Shown here: piece after piece, positions 42,705 through 53,741 of the stretch
Layout of the letters: the number at the start of each line of letters is the position of its first letter
Position numbering within the stretch: the stretch's first letter is position 1
NCBI GenBank assembly: GCA_947561395.2
Contig: OX387184.1
Location: 54,867,197 to 54,931,196 of the forward strand
Origin: Buxus sempervirens
Lineage: Eukaryota > Streptophyta > Magnoliopsida > Buxales > Buxaceae
Reading direction: 5' to 3'
DNA length: 64,000 nucleotides
Made by a program: the position numbers and the translations under genes
The notes under the pieces: generated by a model
Told to the model about the DNA's origin: nothing
Databases searched by the model: none
What the model saw: the letters and a program-made list of their open reading frames with translations, nothing else

Positions 42705-44018
42705 TATATATATATACACACACACACCAGCATTCATGTTCCTCTTTTACTATTGAATTAAAATTTGACTAAAATCAATATATATATATACACACACACT
42801 TGCAAACTTCACTTATAAAAAAATGAGTGAAAAGGCTTTAGAAGTCTTTTGAGGGCATTTTTGAAAGAAACTCTTAATTAACAATAAAATGACACTGATT
42901 TTCAATTATGTTAAAAAAGTATCAATAAAAACCAATTACCAAGAATTGGCTGACTTAATCTGAATTATTTTGAAAGAGCATATCAATTTCCCCTATTAAC
43001 TATTAAGCCCCTCTCTCTCTCTTCCCCATGCCACCACACACGCACACACCCCCGTTCCTCCTCCAATAAAAGAATTTGTATGTTTCTATAAATTTTGTTT
43101 ACTTATTTGAGCATTGATTGAACTTGGATCATGATGATGACAACTATTCTTCTATGGATCTTTTATTGTCTTTCATATCAAACGATATGATTGTAGCTGA
43201 TACGACCAGATCAATTTTAGATGCCAATTCTAAACCAATATACATCATATGCAGCCATTCTTTTGTTTGATGAATCATTCTATGCAAAGAATCCTGGAAA
43301 TCCAGATATCTTGTTCAAGTTGCATTCACATAACTGCAGACCAAACATAGAAATTAACAATGAGATGCACATAAGGCATTGCATAATGACATGTTTAGTT
43401 CATTTTGAGTTAGGATCAATCGTAGGGATCTTAACACCAAAACTACTGTAAAGATGTTCATAATTGAGGTCATCTTTACTAGTAACTTGCTGTCTAGATT
43501 TCATATAGTTAAATGTTTGGCTAAAAAGTCTTGGGTTGTTTTGTGTAGGGAGCTTGGTCCTTTACTTTGCCGTAGGTCTATTCCTTTTGGCCCCTTTTTT
43601 GTAAAAGTAGTCCAAGCTTGTTTCTACCAAAACTTACCAATGCCTCAAAAGGATCAAATGGCTTCTCCAGAACTGAAAAACTAACAAAAAAGTGGGTACA
43701 AATTTTTAAGATAGAAGTTACCAATGACTATAGAGATAACATAACAAAACATCAGTCTGTGAGCATAGTTGACAACACTAATCATCGTTTAGAAAATTAC
43801 TAATTTCAATATAAATTAGTGTCAGCAAAAAGCATGTGCCCAAAATGCCTTTATCACAAGACAAGAGTCCAAAACCACAACTTGCACATATCATGAACTT
43901 CAATAAACTGTAGTAAGATCTATAGAGATGCATAAATTATGTCCTTTTCCTAGTGTATAAGAGACAGACAAAAAAGACTACCTAATGCAGGTTACCTGGG
44001 TTCGAACTTCTCCTTCTA
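42705..44018. other. Spacer with dinucleotide repeats
   Basis: (TA)n(CA)n microsatellites at about 42706-42727 and 42780-42800. 42830-42985 belongs to a dispersed AT-rich repeat family (AGTCTTTTGAGGGCATTTTT ... AAAGTATCAA ... AATTACCAAGAATT) that recurs at 53400-53560 and 58430-59960. No gene was recognised. Confidence 0.5.
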
Positions 44019-45080
44019 CTAGTCATTACCCTTTTCATCATCAAGAACCCCAACTGAAACAAGGCTTTCAACATAGGTGCATGCCCTGAAACCACGATTT
44101 GGATAACCATGAATACCAACAGATCTGACCTTTCTTGTTCTGGGGTCATAAAAAGCAATCCGGTCACAAAAATTGGAGATTATAATTTCTCCACTCTGAC
44201 GAACTCCTAATGGCTCTAAGCCAGAACCATACCCTTTAAACTTTATCAAAGGTTCTGTGATTTGCCTGGTCCAAGACCTCTCATCACCATACTCTTGCAT
44301 CACCCATGTCTCAAAAAGCTTTCGAGATCGGCAACTTATAGTGAGAAGTCCTCCAAGCACTGCTAATTTCAAGTGGCTAACCCGTACCCCAAGATCAGGC
44401 AGCAGCATCTCTCTGAACTTCTCTCTCTCTAAATCAAAACAAACAATAAACTTGATTCCTCTTGAGTAACCAGGATTACCATATGCCAACCAATGAATGC
44501 TTCCATTTAAAGACACTCCAGCAGGAGATATTACCCCATTTCTATGCGGATAGCATTCAACAGATCTCCATGAATTCGTTCCTAAAGTATGAACAATAGC
44601 TTCAGATACCTTGTTGGTGTATCCTACAACCTTGTATTCATCATTGGCGGGGCTGTAACCAAAACCCATTCGATGTACGCAAGGAGCATCAGGCAACGCC
44701 TTGTAATATCCTGCCGAAGGGTTCCATACGTGTAAGGTGTGCTTAGGAGCCAAAGAAAAACAGATTAACCCATCACAAGAACCTGCAAGCATTTCAGTTG
44801 AAGAACCAAAAGGGGAATGGAGTTCTGTTTGAATTTTTCGAATACGACGGCCCTGAAATGCCACAGAGAAAACCTTGCTATTGGTCACAAGAAAGAGTTT
44901 GGGGTCGTTCTGGATCGATCGGCTGAGTTGCATTTTGACGAATTTAGGGTCCCTAATCAAGTCGTTCCAGGATTTGCAAACACATCTGAACCTGCAGAGA
45001 GATTTTCCTGGCAGCCTTGAAAGAATTTCCTCGATTATTTCGATTGAGAAAGCCCCATCCCACTGCTTCTGCTTTCGCAT
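44019..45080 (-). CDS. F-box protein with F-box-associated domain (353 aa)
   Basis: Single uninterrupted exon, ATG at 45080 (MRKQKQWDGAFSIEIIEEIL). The F-box spans residues about 11-52 (IIEEILSRLPGKSLCRFRCV, CKSWNDLIRDPKFVKMQLSR) and would bind Skp1 (ASK) in an SCF ubiquitin ligase. The rest matches the plant F-box-associated (FBA) interaction domain: DGLICFSLAPKHTLHVWNPS, GFGYSPANDEYKVVGY, SLNGSIHWLAYGN, CFDLEREKFREMLLPD and WVMQEYGDERSWTRQI. The length is typical of the family. The substrate is unknown. A (TA)n tract lies about 60 bp upstream of the start. It is paralogous to the gene at 52258-53322 and in the same orientation, so the pair probably arose by local duplication later spread apart by transposons. 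Confidence 0.93.
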   Translation of the reverse strand: MRKQKQWDGAFSIEIIEEILSRLPGKSLCRFRCVCKSWNDLIRDPKFVKMQLSRSIQNDPKLFLVTNSKVFSVAFQGRRIRKIQTELHSPFGSSTEMLAGSCDGLICFSLAPKHTLHVWNPSAGYYKALPDAPCVHRMGFGYSPANDEYKVVGYTNKVSEAIVHTLGTNSWRSVECYPHRNGVISPAGVSLNGSIHWLAYGNPGYSRGIKFIVCFDLEREKFREMLLPDLGVRVSHLKLAVLGGLLTISCRSRKLFETWVMQEYGDERSWTRQITEPLIKFKGYGSGLEPLGVRQSGEIIISNFCDRIAFYDPRTRKVRSVGIHGYPNRGFRACTYVESLVSVGVLDDEKGND

Positions 45081-45349
45081 CTTCGTCTTCTCCGTGTTTC
45101 GACTTTGAATTCAGGCGATTAGCACTCCGTCTCTCTATATATATATATATATATAACGCTGGGCGTCCGGGGAATCGCGCAGAAGCAAAATCTGACTTTC
45201 CCGCAGATCATTGCGAAGATTTATTAATCAAAACTGTTTCAATTTTTAAAAATTTTAATAATCAGTTGCAGAACTATTCCCCTCGTTTACCTCTTCCTTC
45301 ATATGGTATTGCACGTACAACAAGCTAGTTTTTTGTGTTTTTCTTTTAA

Positions 45350-45560
45350 GAAAACTCAACAAGATTGCATTAACTTACACAAACCGTTCTTACATGGGTC
45401 CCTCCAATAAAATTAGATTGGAGAAGACTAATCAAAAAAGGGGTGGCTTACCCACCCAAAGACAAGGAAATTGCTAGTGCGAATGCGAAGTTGGCAAGGC
45501 AATCAGCTACACTATTCGCCTCCCTTTACACGTCTAATAGAGCAGAATTCAAAACAGTGA
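45350..45560 (-). pseudogene. L1 retrotransposon tail fragment (RNase H end)
   Basis: The minus strand reads EANSVADCLANFAFALAISL, the C-terminal end of the RNase H domain found in plant L1 ORF2 proteins, followed by short 3' sequence. Only the extreme tail survives. Confidence 0.65.
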
Positions 45561-45773
45561 TGATGCTTTTGGATTCCTCTATAATATTTGAAACACCTAG
45601 AGGGAAAGAAGAGGAAGAATGATTCATATAGCCCGCCGTTGTTGAAGAATCTGTTTCAATTTCAATTTTTTGTAGTCCAACCAGCTAGTTTGGTTTACAA
45701 GAAAACTGTACCAATTTTTCAAAAAAGCATCATTTTTCTCCAAAAAAAAAAAATTTTCTCCCAAAATAAAATG

Positions 45774-45874
45774 TAGGGATGGCGATGGAGCGGACTAAAT
45801 GGGTAAACCGCCCTGTTACCAACCTAATAGGGGCAGATTAGGGTTCACTAAAACCTACCCCATTGCCATTCCTA
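45774..45874. mobile_element. Small hAT-type MITE (~101 bp)
   Basis: Ends TAGGGATGGCGATGG and (inverted) TAGGAATGGCAATGG. Flanking 8-mers ATAAAATG and GTGAAATG match at six of eight positions. It is non-coding. Confidence 0.7.
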
Positions 45875-45989
45875 GTGAAATGGATATAAGGAAAAAGTAG
45901 GGAGGACCGGTTTTTTTGGTTAAAACCAACAAACCAAATCAAACGGAATATATTAAGATCGGTTTTGAGTTGTTCTTAATCGGTTTCAG

Positions 45990-48866
45990 TTCTTTTCTTT
46001 TTTTTTGGTAAAAAGGATGGCAAATTCTATTATATCAGTCTAACCTGCGAATAGCCATAAAAATCTTTATGAAGAATACAATTCAGAAACACAGGGGTTG
46101 ATTTAATCTAGCTGCAAGGGTATTCATCAAGGGTAAAATTTGTTGTGCAGCTCTATTTGCTTCTCTACAAATATGTTGAATGCTAATATAATCAAACTCT
46201 TGACAAAGGCTTGTCGGTTCAAGAATCAGATCTGCAATCACCCATGGAGGGTTCTTTGCTTGCGGTTCCATCAGTTTACACAACACACTCGGAGTCACTC
46301 TCTATTTCCACTTGGTTTGCTCCTAGTGCTCTAGCAAGTTTGATGCCTTAAAAGGAAACCGATTGCTTTTGCAATCAAGGATGATAGAGTTCCAATGAGG
46401 TTAGCTGAGGCGACAATAAAACATCCATTAATATCTCTACAGACCACCCCACAGAGAGCACGTCTAAGTGGTCCTCTTACAATTCCATCTATATTTATTT
46501 TTAGTCTTGGCTCCTTTGGTCTCTCCCATTTGACGTAGGCCTGTTCTTTCTTCCTTTCGGCGTTGGATTCACCTTTTTAATAATATCACGGGTATCTTTC
46601 TACAATGAGAGAAATTTAGATATAGTTAGACTAGTGAAAGGTTTGGATTTCTCAAACATTACCTGTTTCGCATTCTAGATTGCCCAAAAAAGATTTACCC
46701 AAGAGGCATTATTGACACATGAATTTTCTTGCAATCTTTGGAATTCCAGTCCTTGATGTAGTTACTTCGTTCAACTCTATCTAAAAACCTCCTATCGCCA
46801 CACCAGTCTTGTGAATGGACAATCCGTAAATAAATGGAGGCTCGTTTCTACTACTTCATTGTAGAGAACACAATTCTGAATTTCCAGATTCATTCTTTTG
46901 TAGAGGATAACATGGGTTGGTAACCCATCATAGCACATTTCCACAAGAAGAATCTAATCTTCTGGGGGCGAGCTAAGTGCCATAATTTAGACCATTTCCT
47001 GTTAAAAACCTGTAAGGTTTTTGCAACTCAATGATAAAATTGATTAATGTGACTTTACCTACTTGGGTAAGAAGCCTCGCTTTCCAAGCTGCCAGGCTTT
47101 TTATTTTTTGGGTCCATTCTCAGATTTAGATCATCAAATTGTTTAGCACTTAATCTACCTTCAGTGAACGGGACACCAAGATACTTATTGAAATTACTTT
47201 TGGCAATAACCTAAAAATCCCTACTGATTTCCATTTTGTATCTACCCTTGATACATGGGCTCATAACCAATTCAGATTTTGCTTTATTGACTTCATGAAG
47301 AGAGAAGAACAAAAGCTCTTAGAATTCTAGCAAAAGCAAAGCCCTCTTTCGCAGTAAGTTATCAGCATACATTCGATGAGTGATCCAGGGGGGGCTATGA
47401 AGGCTGAATTTTTAGTTCCATTTAGGATATTGTCATTTTCAGCCTTGAGTAAGGAGGACGTGAGGGCCTGCTGGGTCAAAAATGAAAAGGTAAGGGGACA
47501 AAGAGTCCCTTTGCCTAATGCCTCTTTTTGGTTTTATATACCCAGCTGGAGAGCCATTGACAAGAATAGAATATGACACCAAGGTCACACATTGCATTAT
47601 CAAGTTTTTCCAATGTAGACTGAAGCCAGGGCACATCAGAACAGATCTACTAGGGTCCCAATTTAACCTGTCATAAGCCTTACCTAGATCGACTTTTAAG
47701 CCAAATCCCCTTTTTTTACCTTTTTTCTTTTGTCAAATGTAGTGAAGGATTTCCTTGGCCAATATCTGTTGTCATGGATCGATCAATTGGGCACAAATGC
47801 ACATTCATTATGAGAAATAAGTTTTTCCACCAAGTGACTCATTCGGTTTACCATGATACAAGCTATAATCTTATAACTGAAATTGCAAAGGCTAATTGGC
47901 TTGAACTCACAAGGTCTGATGGGTTGCTCTATTTTTGGAATGAGGGTTATGAAAGTGTGGTTGATACCCATATCAAGACAGCCAAATCTAAAAAAATCCT
48001 TTGATAATAGAAGTGATCTTTGGTCCCCTAGTTTGATAGTTTCCCAATACTCCTTGAAACAGAACTCCTGAAAACCATTGGTTCAAGGACTCTTTTTGAG
48101 GCCCATCTCATTTATTGTGATCCATTTTTCCTCATCAGTGACCGAACTAAGGAGTCTAGCATTGTCTTCCTTAGTGAAAAGTTTAACTATGTCATCTAGG
48201 AGGTCATTGTTGCCTTGACTCGGATTTTCCATAAAAAGATCAGTAAAGTGGTCAACAAAACAGTTCTTTATCTCCTTTGGCTCAGTTAAGACTCATTATC
48301 ACCATTTTTAATAGCACTAATTATGTCTCTTTGATGCTTATCAGTAGTAGTGATGTCGAAGAATTTGGCAGGTCACCTTCCTTAGGTCACCGGATTCGAG
48401 ATTTTTGGGCGCACAATATCTCTAGCTGCTTGAGAGTGTGGAAGTAATTCAAGCATTAAAGCCTGCTCCTTAGCCATTAAAGAATTACTGCTAGATTTTT
48501 CCAATGAAACTTGCACTTCCCTAATACTAAGAAGGTCTTTTGCCTTGGAGTTTAGGTTTCCTATGGAGTCTTTGATCCATTGTCTGATTTTTTTTCCAAG
48601 GTCTGATAATTTGTCGATTAAGAACTTATAAGGATGGTCCTTTCACAATTTCTCTATGATATTCTTACATTCAGATCCTTCCATCCAAAAAAATTCAAAC
48701 CTAAATGGTTTTTCAGTTTTGACTCTGATAGGGGGAGGTATCAACAATGATTGGGCTATGATCTGAACCCAAAATTAGTTCCTGAGATACCCTAACATTC
48801 GGGTATCTCATTCTCCAGTCTGGGTTACAAAAAGCCCGGTCAATTTTGGTTTTACATTGCATAGAT
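45990..48866 (-). mobile_element. Degenerate L1 (LINE) element, minus strand
   Basis: From 3' to 5' of the window's minus strand: endonuclease C-terminus at about 48866-48730 (KIDRAFCNPDWRMRYPNVRV, LGSDHSPIIV), RT fingers at 47971-47783 (TFITLIPKIEQPIRPCEFKP, ISLCNFSYKIIACIMVNRMS), RT palm at about 47590-47440 (YSILVNGSPAGYIKPKRGIR, SLSPYLFI), a zinc-RVT-like stretch at about 47100-46900, and RNase H at about 46560-46083 (VKWERPKEPRLKINIDGIVR, ISIQHICREANRAAQQI). A T-rich run at 45992-46008 is the poly(A) end. Frequent stops and frameshifts show it is old and dead. It appears to have inserted into CGGTTT-rich repeat DNA (about 45900-45990 and 48866-48920). Confidence 0.85.
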
Positions 48867-48921
48867 GATAAAACTCATTTAGTTTCGGTTCAATTTCAAT
48901 TTTGAGGTTAAACTGAATTGA

Positions 48922-49330
48922 TTATATACATATACACATTTTAAGCACACTCAGCACAATCCTGTAAAAGCTCCAAATAAGAGTGCAAATAGGAGTTCCA
49001 CTGAATGTGAACCCATCTAATGCTGATAAGCAGGTCATGAAATGGTGTAATTTCACAAATTGAATACCCATTTTTACTAATAAGGCAATACATATATTTG
49101 CTTCTTTGTACACATGGCCTAAGGAGACATCCCAATCCCTACTCAACTCAACAAATTCTTCCCAGTAGATAATTGTTTGGGTAAGGTTTTGCAAAGAGTT
49201 CCTATTTATTTCCTTAATTACTTCAGCATCTACCTAAGCTTGTATCTTCCTAAACCCACACTCCCAATCCATTTGGAGGCATTCTCTTAGTGCCCAAATT
49301 TCAGCTTTTGTATGGGTTGCTTACAAGCTC
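48922..49330 (-). pseudogene. Separate L1 RNase H fragment
   Basis: The minus strand reads AEIWALRECLQMDWECGFRK, NLTQTIIYWEEFVELSRDWD and LGHVYKEANICIALLVKMGI, an RNase H domain of a plant L1 ORF2. It lies upstream of, and is not contiguous with, the 45990-48866 element, so it is another truncated insertion. Confidence 0.7.
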
Positions 49331-49369
49331 AAGTTCTATTTTTAGGCTCATGACACGAACCTGAGCCTG

Positions 49370-49505
49370 AAAATAGCTCGTCAACTTACTGAGCATAAAC
49401 CAAAGTTGGGTGGGCTCAGCTCGATTAAAGCTTTGCTCAAATAGCTCGTCAACTTAACGAGCATAAACCAAGGTTGGGTGGGCTCAGATCGATTAAAGCT
49501 TTGCT
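49370..49505. repeat. Tandem duplication, 68-bp unit, two copies
   Basis: AAATAGCTCGTCAACTTA-(CT/AC)-GAGCATAAACC ... GGGCTCAG-CTCGATTAAAGC occurs at about 49371-49438 and 49439-49505 with four or five differences. Confidence 0.85.
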
Positions 49506-50055
49506 CACTAAGTATGCATGCATGTGTGTGTGCATATATATATATAATATTATGTGTGTCTGTATCTATATTAAGTATTATACATTACTACATTAAACGT
49601 ATATGTTGATATATAATTACTAAAGTTTAACTCATAATTAAATATTTTTTTAGAGTTAAGAAGTTAACAAATTAAAAATGACAACATAATTCACATAAAT
49701 GAATATGAACATTTACACTGTTTTGCTTTTCTTGGTAAGAGCAGGGCCCAAATCTGCAAACAACACTTCACACTTGTTTGCAAGCTCCAGATCCTAAATT
49801 TTCTCAATTAAAATGACATCGAAATTTAGAAACATTATTTCTATTGATATCACATAATTTTTTTTTAAGACTCCAAACTTCAATACTTTAGAATTCAATT
49901 CTTGTGTTATCTTATTTTCAACAACTTTTCTTATGCCGTGTCGCATTTATGGTCCATAAGAAACCAAGCGGATTTTTTTTTTCTGTTAGGAGATAAGCAA
50001 GTTTAGAGATGCTAGTGGGAACAGATAAAGATAAACTTCTAGAATCAGACCAAGA

Positions 50056-50495
50056 CACATGTAACAATAAGGAGAGGAGAAAAAGATGACTTCGGCTGTT
50101 TCATAACGATTTCAAATATAGTTTTTTAGTTTTTGATAACAGAAATCTAAAAATTGTGTTTGGTTTAAAAAAAATTTTAAAAAGAGCTTTTTTTTTTTTT
50201 GAAACATGTAACAATAAGGGGAGGAGAAAAAGATGACTTCGGCTGTTTCAAAACGATTTCAAATATAGTTTTTTAGTTTTTGATAACAGAAATCTAAAAA
50301 TTGTGTTTGGTTTAAAAAAAATTTTAAAAAGAGCTTTTTTTTTTTTTGAAACATGTAACAATAAGGGGAGGAGAAAAAGATGACTTCGGCTGTTTCAAAA
50401 CGATTTCAAATATAGTTTTTTAGTTTTTGAAAACAGAAATTTAAAAATTGTGTTTGGTTTTTAAAAAAATTAAAAAAAGAGTCTTTTTTTTTTGG
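50056..50495. repeat. Tandem repeat, ~146-bp unit, three copies
   Basis: Units begin ACATGTAACAATAAGG-(A/G)-GAGGAG, pass through GATGACTTCGGCTGTTTC and AATTGTGTTTGGTTT, and end in an A-rich/T-rich stretch (AGAGCTTTTTTTTTT). Copies start near 50056, 50202 and 50349. Copies 2 and 3 are closest, indicating stepwise expansion. Confidence 0.92.
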
Positions 50496-50544
50496 TTCTT
50501 TGTATAATTTTTTGTTTGATTAATAAGATCACTTGAGGCTTCAT

Positions 50545-51195
50545 TTACTACCACCACCATTATCACAATCAACAACTCTATGTATCACCACCACCGCCGT
50601 CGCTACCACCGTCATCATCACAATCACCACAAAACTAAAACTACCACTACCACCAGCTACTACCAAAACAACCACCACCATTATCACCATCACCAACACT
50701 GCATCATCACCATCACCACCATCGCCACTGCCACCGTCATCATTATAATTGGGACAATGATTGCCACACTACTATCATCACCACCACCGCCACCATTATT
50801 TTCATCATGCAACCACTACCATCACTACTACAATGACCACCACCATTAACAACACTGCATCATCATCACCACCACCACAATAATCCTACCGTCATCACCA
50901 TCATCATCACAATCAACACAACGATTACTACACTACTCCCACCATCACAACAAAACCACAACTTCCAGTACCACCATCACGACCACTACACCACCACCAT
51001 TACTATCATCATGATGCAACCACTACCATCACCACCACAACCATACCATTATTACTAATGTTACACACAAAAAAACCACACAACCACCACTACTACTACC
51101 ACCACCAACACTACAACCACCACCACCATTATCATTAATGCCACCACCAGTGCTATCACAACCATCGCTAGCACCACTACTATCACCACAAACCG
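50545..51195. repeat. Long imperfect (CAC/CAT)n-type microsatellite region
   Basis: About 650 bp built almost entirely from ACC, ATC, ACA and ACT triplets (for example CACCACCACC, TATCACCATC), with very few G on this strand. Open frames here are artefacts of the composition (His/Thr/Ser-rich). Confidence 0.93.
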
Positions 51196-52257
51196 TTTTA
51201 AATCATGATCATTAAACTTATCGATTGCAATTTTTATTGACTTTTAAAATCATAATTGATTCTAATTTCTAACTAATTATTACCAAATGGTTTTTCTCTT
51301 CAATTGTTTCCAAGATCACAGACAACAATTTGAAAAGTTCTTGGTTTTCAAATTGGTTCTTTTTTTTTTCTTTTTAAATTGTTACCAAACAGCCTTTTAA
51401 TTTTAACTCCTAACTTGGGAACATAGATTACCATTTCTAAAGCCAACATTGTAAATCTAAAAAGAACAAAGGCGTGAAGATAAATCAATGAAAAGGCCAC
51501 CGAGGTTTTTAAATTAATAATTGGACAGGGATTGAAACAAACATATAACACTTACACTGGCAACATCATTGTTGTTTTCTATTTGCATATGCAACTGCAT
51601 GTAAAATCTGTGAGGCAAAAAAAATTTTTTTATAAAAAGGAAAAAAACTTCGGAAAATTCTAAAACAAAAAGGATAAAATGTCAGAAAAAGAACAAATAT
51701 AAAAGCAAACAAGGAATATTAGTGATAAAAATAAATAAATAAAAAAAGGGGAAGTTCTATAGAAGCTTCAAGCGATTGTTCATGTCAATGCTGGAAAAAG
51801 AGTTCAGGAGAGTCACATAAAACCTGTGCATAAATATGTATACACACACACACACACACACACACACATAAATACATATCCCACTTACACAGTAAGACTG
51901 CATATATCAAACCCCACGCAGTGACAAGAGCCTCGTGCAGTGGGCTAGCCCATATATATATAACACACCACTCGTGTAACCAGTTACATTTTTTGTGTGG
52001 CTGACTATTTTTATGGCCTCATATGTGTAGTAATATGTAGCAACAAAAACCCTGGTGTGAAACCATATTTTACAATACCAGTGATCATTACCTTGAACAA
52101 AAAATTACTTTCAGTTCAAGATTCAAACACCATTTGCAGAAATCATAAAATTAAACTAACTACTTTGAATGTTCTTATGCACAAAAGATTGCAGAATACT
52201 ATGTACTAAGTTATTTTACCTTGAGTTCCCTCTGTTCATCCTGGCTGATATTTCCCT
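51196..52257. other. AT-rich spacer with a (CA)n microsatellite
   Basis: No gene recognised. (AC)13 or so at 51842-51868, and (TA)n at 51952-51962. Probably the 3' flank of the second F-box gene. Confidence 0.5.
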
Positions 52258-53322
52258 TTACACATCGACCATGGGCCAGACGAGGGTCTCCACATAATTG
52301 TGTACTTCAGAAGGTTCTGGTGTTCCACAAATAGGAAGCTTTCTGATTCTTTCGTCCACAGGATGATACAAAACAAACCGATTGTTCCTCACCACTAAAA
52401 TTTCCTCAGTCTTCAAAGAGCCCAAGATATCTAACTTTCCAACCAAATTTGTCTGCTTTTGACAGAATTTTTTAATCCAAGACTTCACATTTCCATATTC
52501 CTTCATTACCCATATCTCACAACAACTCTCACTTGAAGAATAACACCGAACAGATAGATGCTCTCCCGTCATCAACATCCAAAAACAGATAATATTTCCG
52601 AAATCAGGCAGCATAATCTCCCTGAATTTTTCATCACCCAAGTCGAACACAATGATCACATTGGGGGTTTTGGGACCTGTTCTTCTGTTATATTCAGTCC
52701 AATGAAGAGCTCCGTTGAGGCACACTCCACAAAACAAATTAATTCCAGATGGAGAACACACAGAACACTCAATCCTTCTCCATGACTGGGTTCCCAAAGT
52801 ATGCACCCAGACTTCTTCTTCAGGATAAGGACTAATCATTACCATCTTGTATTCATCCATGGCGGGAGAGTAACCTAAATAAAAATTTCCCCAAGCAGTG
52901 GACGGAACATCAGGTAATCTCTTGTTATCTCCGGTAAAGGGATTCCACAAGTATATGGCTCTCCTTCTGCTATCAGTATAACAAACTAATCCATTGCAAG
53001 AACATCGATACAAGATAAATTCCTCGCATGGCGGATGGAGATTCACAACCGATGTTCTATAGCGTGATTCAAATTCTAGAAAGAATAGCTCATAAGGATA
53101 TGCAATTAGGATCTTAGGGTTCTCGATTGCTCGATTGAGTTGCATCTTGACGAAACAAGGGTCCCTAACTAGATGGTACCAAGATCTGCAAACGCACCTG
53201 AACCGAAACAAAGCGTCGAGGGGTAGTCTAGAGAGGATGTCTTCAATTATATCAGTCGGAAGCTCCGGTAGGATCGACGACGGGTTCGGCCTCTGCCTCA
53301 GCAACTGCTTTCTCTTCCTCAT
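52258..53322 (-). CDS. F-box protein with F-box-associated domain (354 aa)
   Basis: Single exon from ATG 53322 (MRKRKQLLRQRPNPSSILPE). The F-box is at residues about 17-60 (LPTDIIEDILSRLPLDALFR, FRCVCRSWYHLVRDPCFVKM). FBA-type repeats follow: CNGLVCYTDSRRRAIYLWNP, LGYSPAMDEYKMVMISPYPE, CLNGALHWTEYNRRTG, DLGDEKFREIMLPDFGN and EIWVMKEYGNVKSWIKKFCQ. It is predicted to be the substrate-binding subunit of an SCF ubiquitin ligase, with unknown target. The F-box and several FBA blocks closely parallel the 44019-45080 gene, and the basic MRK.KQ start is shared, so the two are paralogues. Confidence 0.93.
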   Translation of the reverse strand: MRKRKQLLRQRPNPSSILPELPTDIIEDILSRLPLDALFRFRCVCRSWYHLVRDPCFVKMQLNRAIENPKILIAYPYELFFLEFESRYRTSVVNLHPPCEEFILYRCSCNGLVCYTDSRRRAIYLWNPFTGDNKRLPDVPSTAWGNFYLGYSPAMDEYKMVMISPYPEEEVWVHTLGTQSWRRIECSVCSPSGINLFCGVCLNGALHWTEYNRRTGPKTPNVIIVFDLGDEKFREIMLPDFGNIICFWMLMTGEHLSVRCYSSSESCCEIWVMKEYGNVKSWIKKFCQKQTNLVGKLDILGSLKTEEILVVRNNRFVLYHPVDERIRKLPICGTPEPSEVHNYVETLVWPMVDV

Positions 53323-53399
53323 CGTCTCCTAGGGTTTTAGCTATTCTGATTTCGCAGAGTTGCGAGCGCCGAGCGATATAAGGCTAAAAGCAGTCTCGT

Positions 53400-53607
53400 T
53401 ACGGGGCGAATTGGTTTTTAGTGTTACTCTTTAAAAACTAACCCAAGTTCAGTGACTTAATTATTCATAATTAAGATACAGTGATACTTTTTTAAAATAA
53501 TTAAGAATCAATATCATTTTACTGTAAAGACTTCTTGAATAAATGCCCTCTAAAGACTTCTTGACTTGTAAAAAAGAAATAAACTTCTTGACTTGTAAAA
53601 AAGAAAT
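53400..53607. repeat. Dispersed AT-rich repeat plus short tandem duplication
   Basis: 53400-53540 is an inverted relative of the AAAGTATCA / AATTACCAAG family found at 42830 and 58430-59960. At 53555-53607 CTTCTTGACTTGTAAAAAAG is present twice in tandem (29-bp period). Confidence 0.6.
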
Positions 53608-53736
53608 CTATTATATAAAGGGAAAGAGGCTCGGGCTGACGTGGCCGCCTCGCGTAGCCTCGCCCGCCCGAGCCTCCTTTTTATTTTTTAATCGCGCGAG
53701 CCTCTTTTCAAAGGAAAAAATATTTTATATAATAGA
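53608..53736. repeat. GC-rich foldback (129 bp) with Helitron-like 5' end
   Basis: TCTATTATATAAA at 53608 pairs with TTTATATAATAGA ending at 53736. Inside, GAGGCTCGGGC and CGAGCCTC copies repeat in both orientations around a GC-rich centre (GACGTGGCCGCCTCGCG). The left end, preceded by A, also looks like a plant Helitron 5' terminus, so this may be a MITE or the start of a Helitron ending at 58409. Confidence 0.6.
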
Positions 53737-53741
53737 TATTA

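Noticed and set aside
50533-50849. His/Thr-rich and Ser/Pro-rich frames
   Set aside because: Direct translation of the CAC/CAT triplet repeat, with no coding signal outside the composition.
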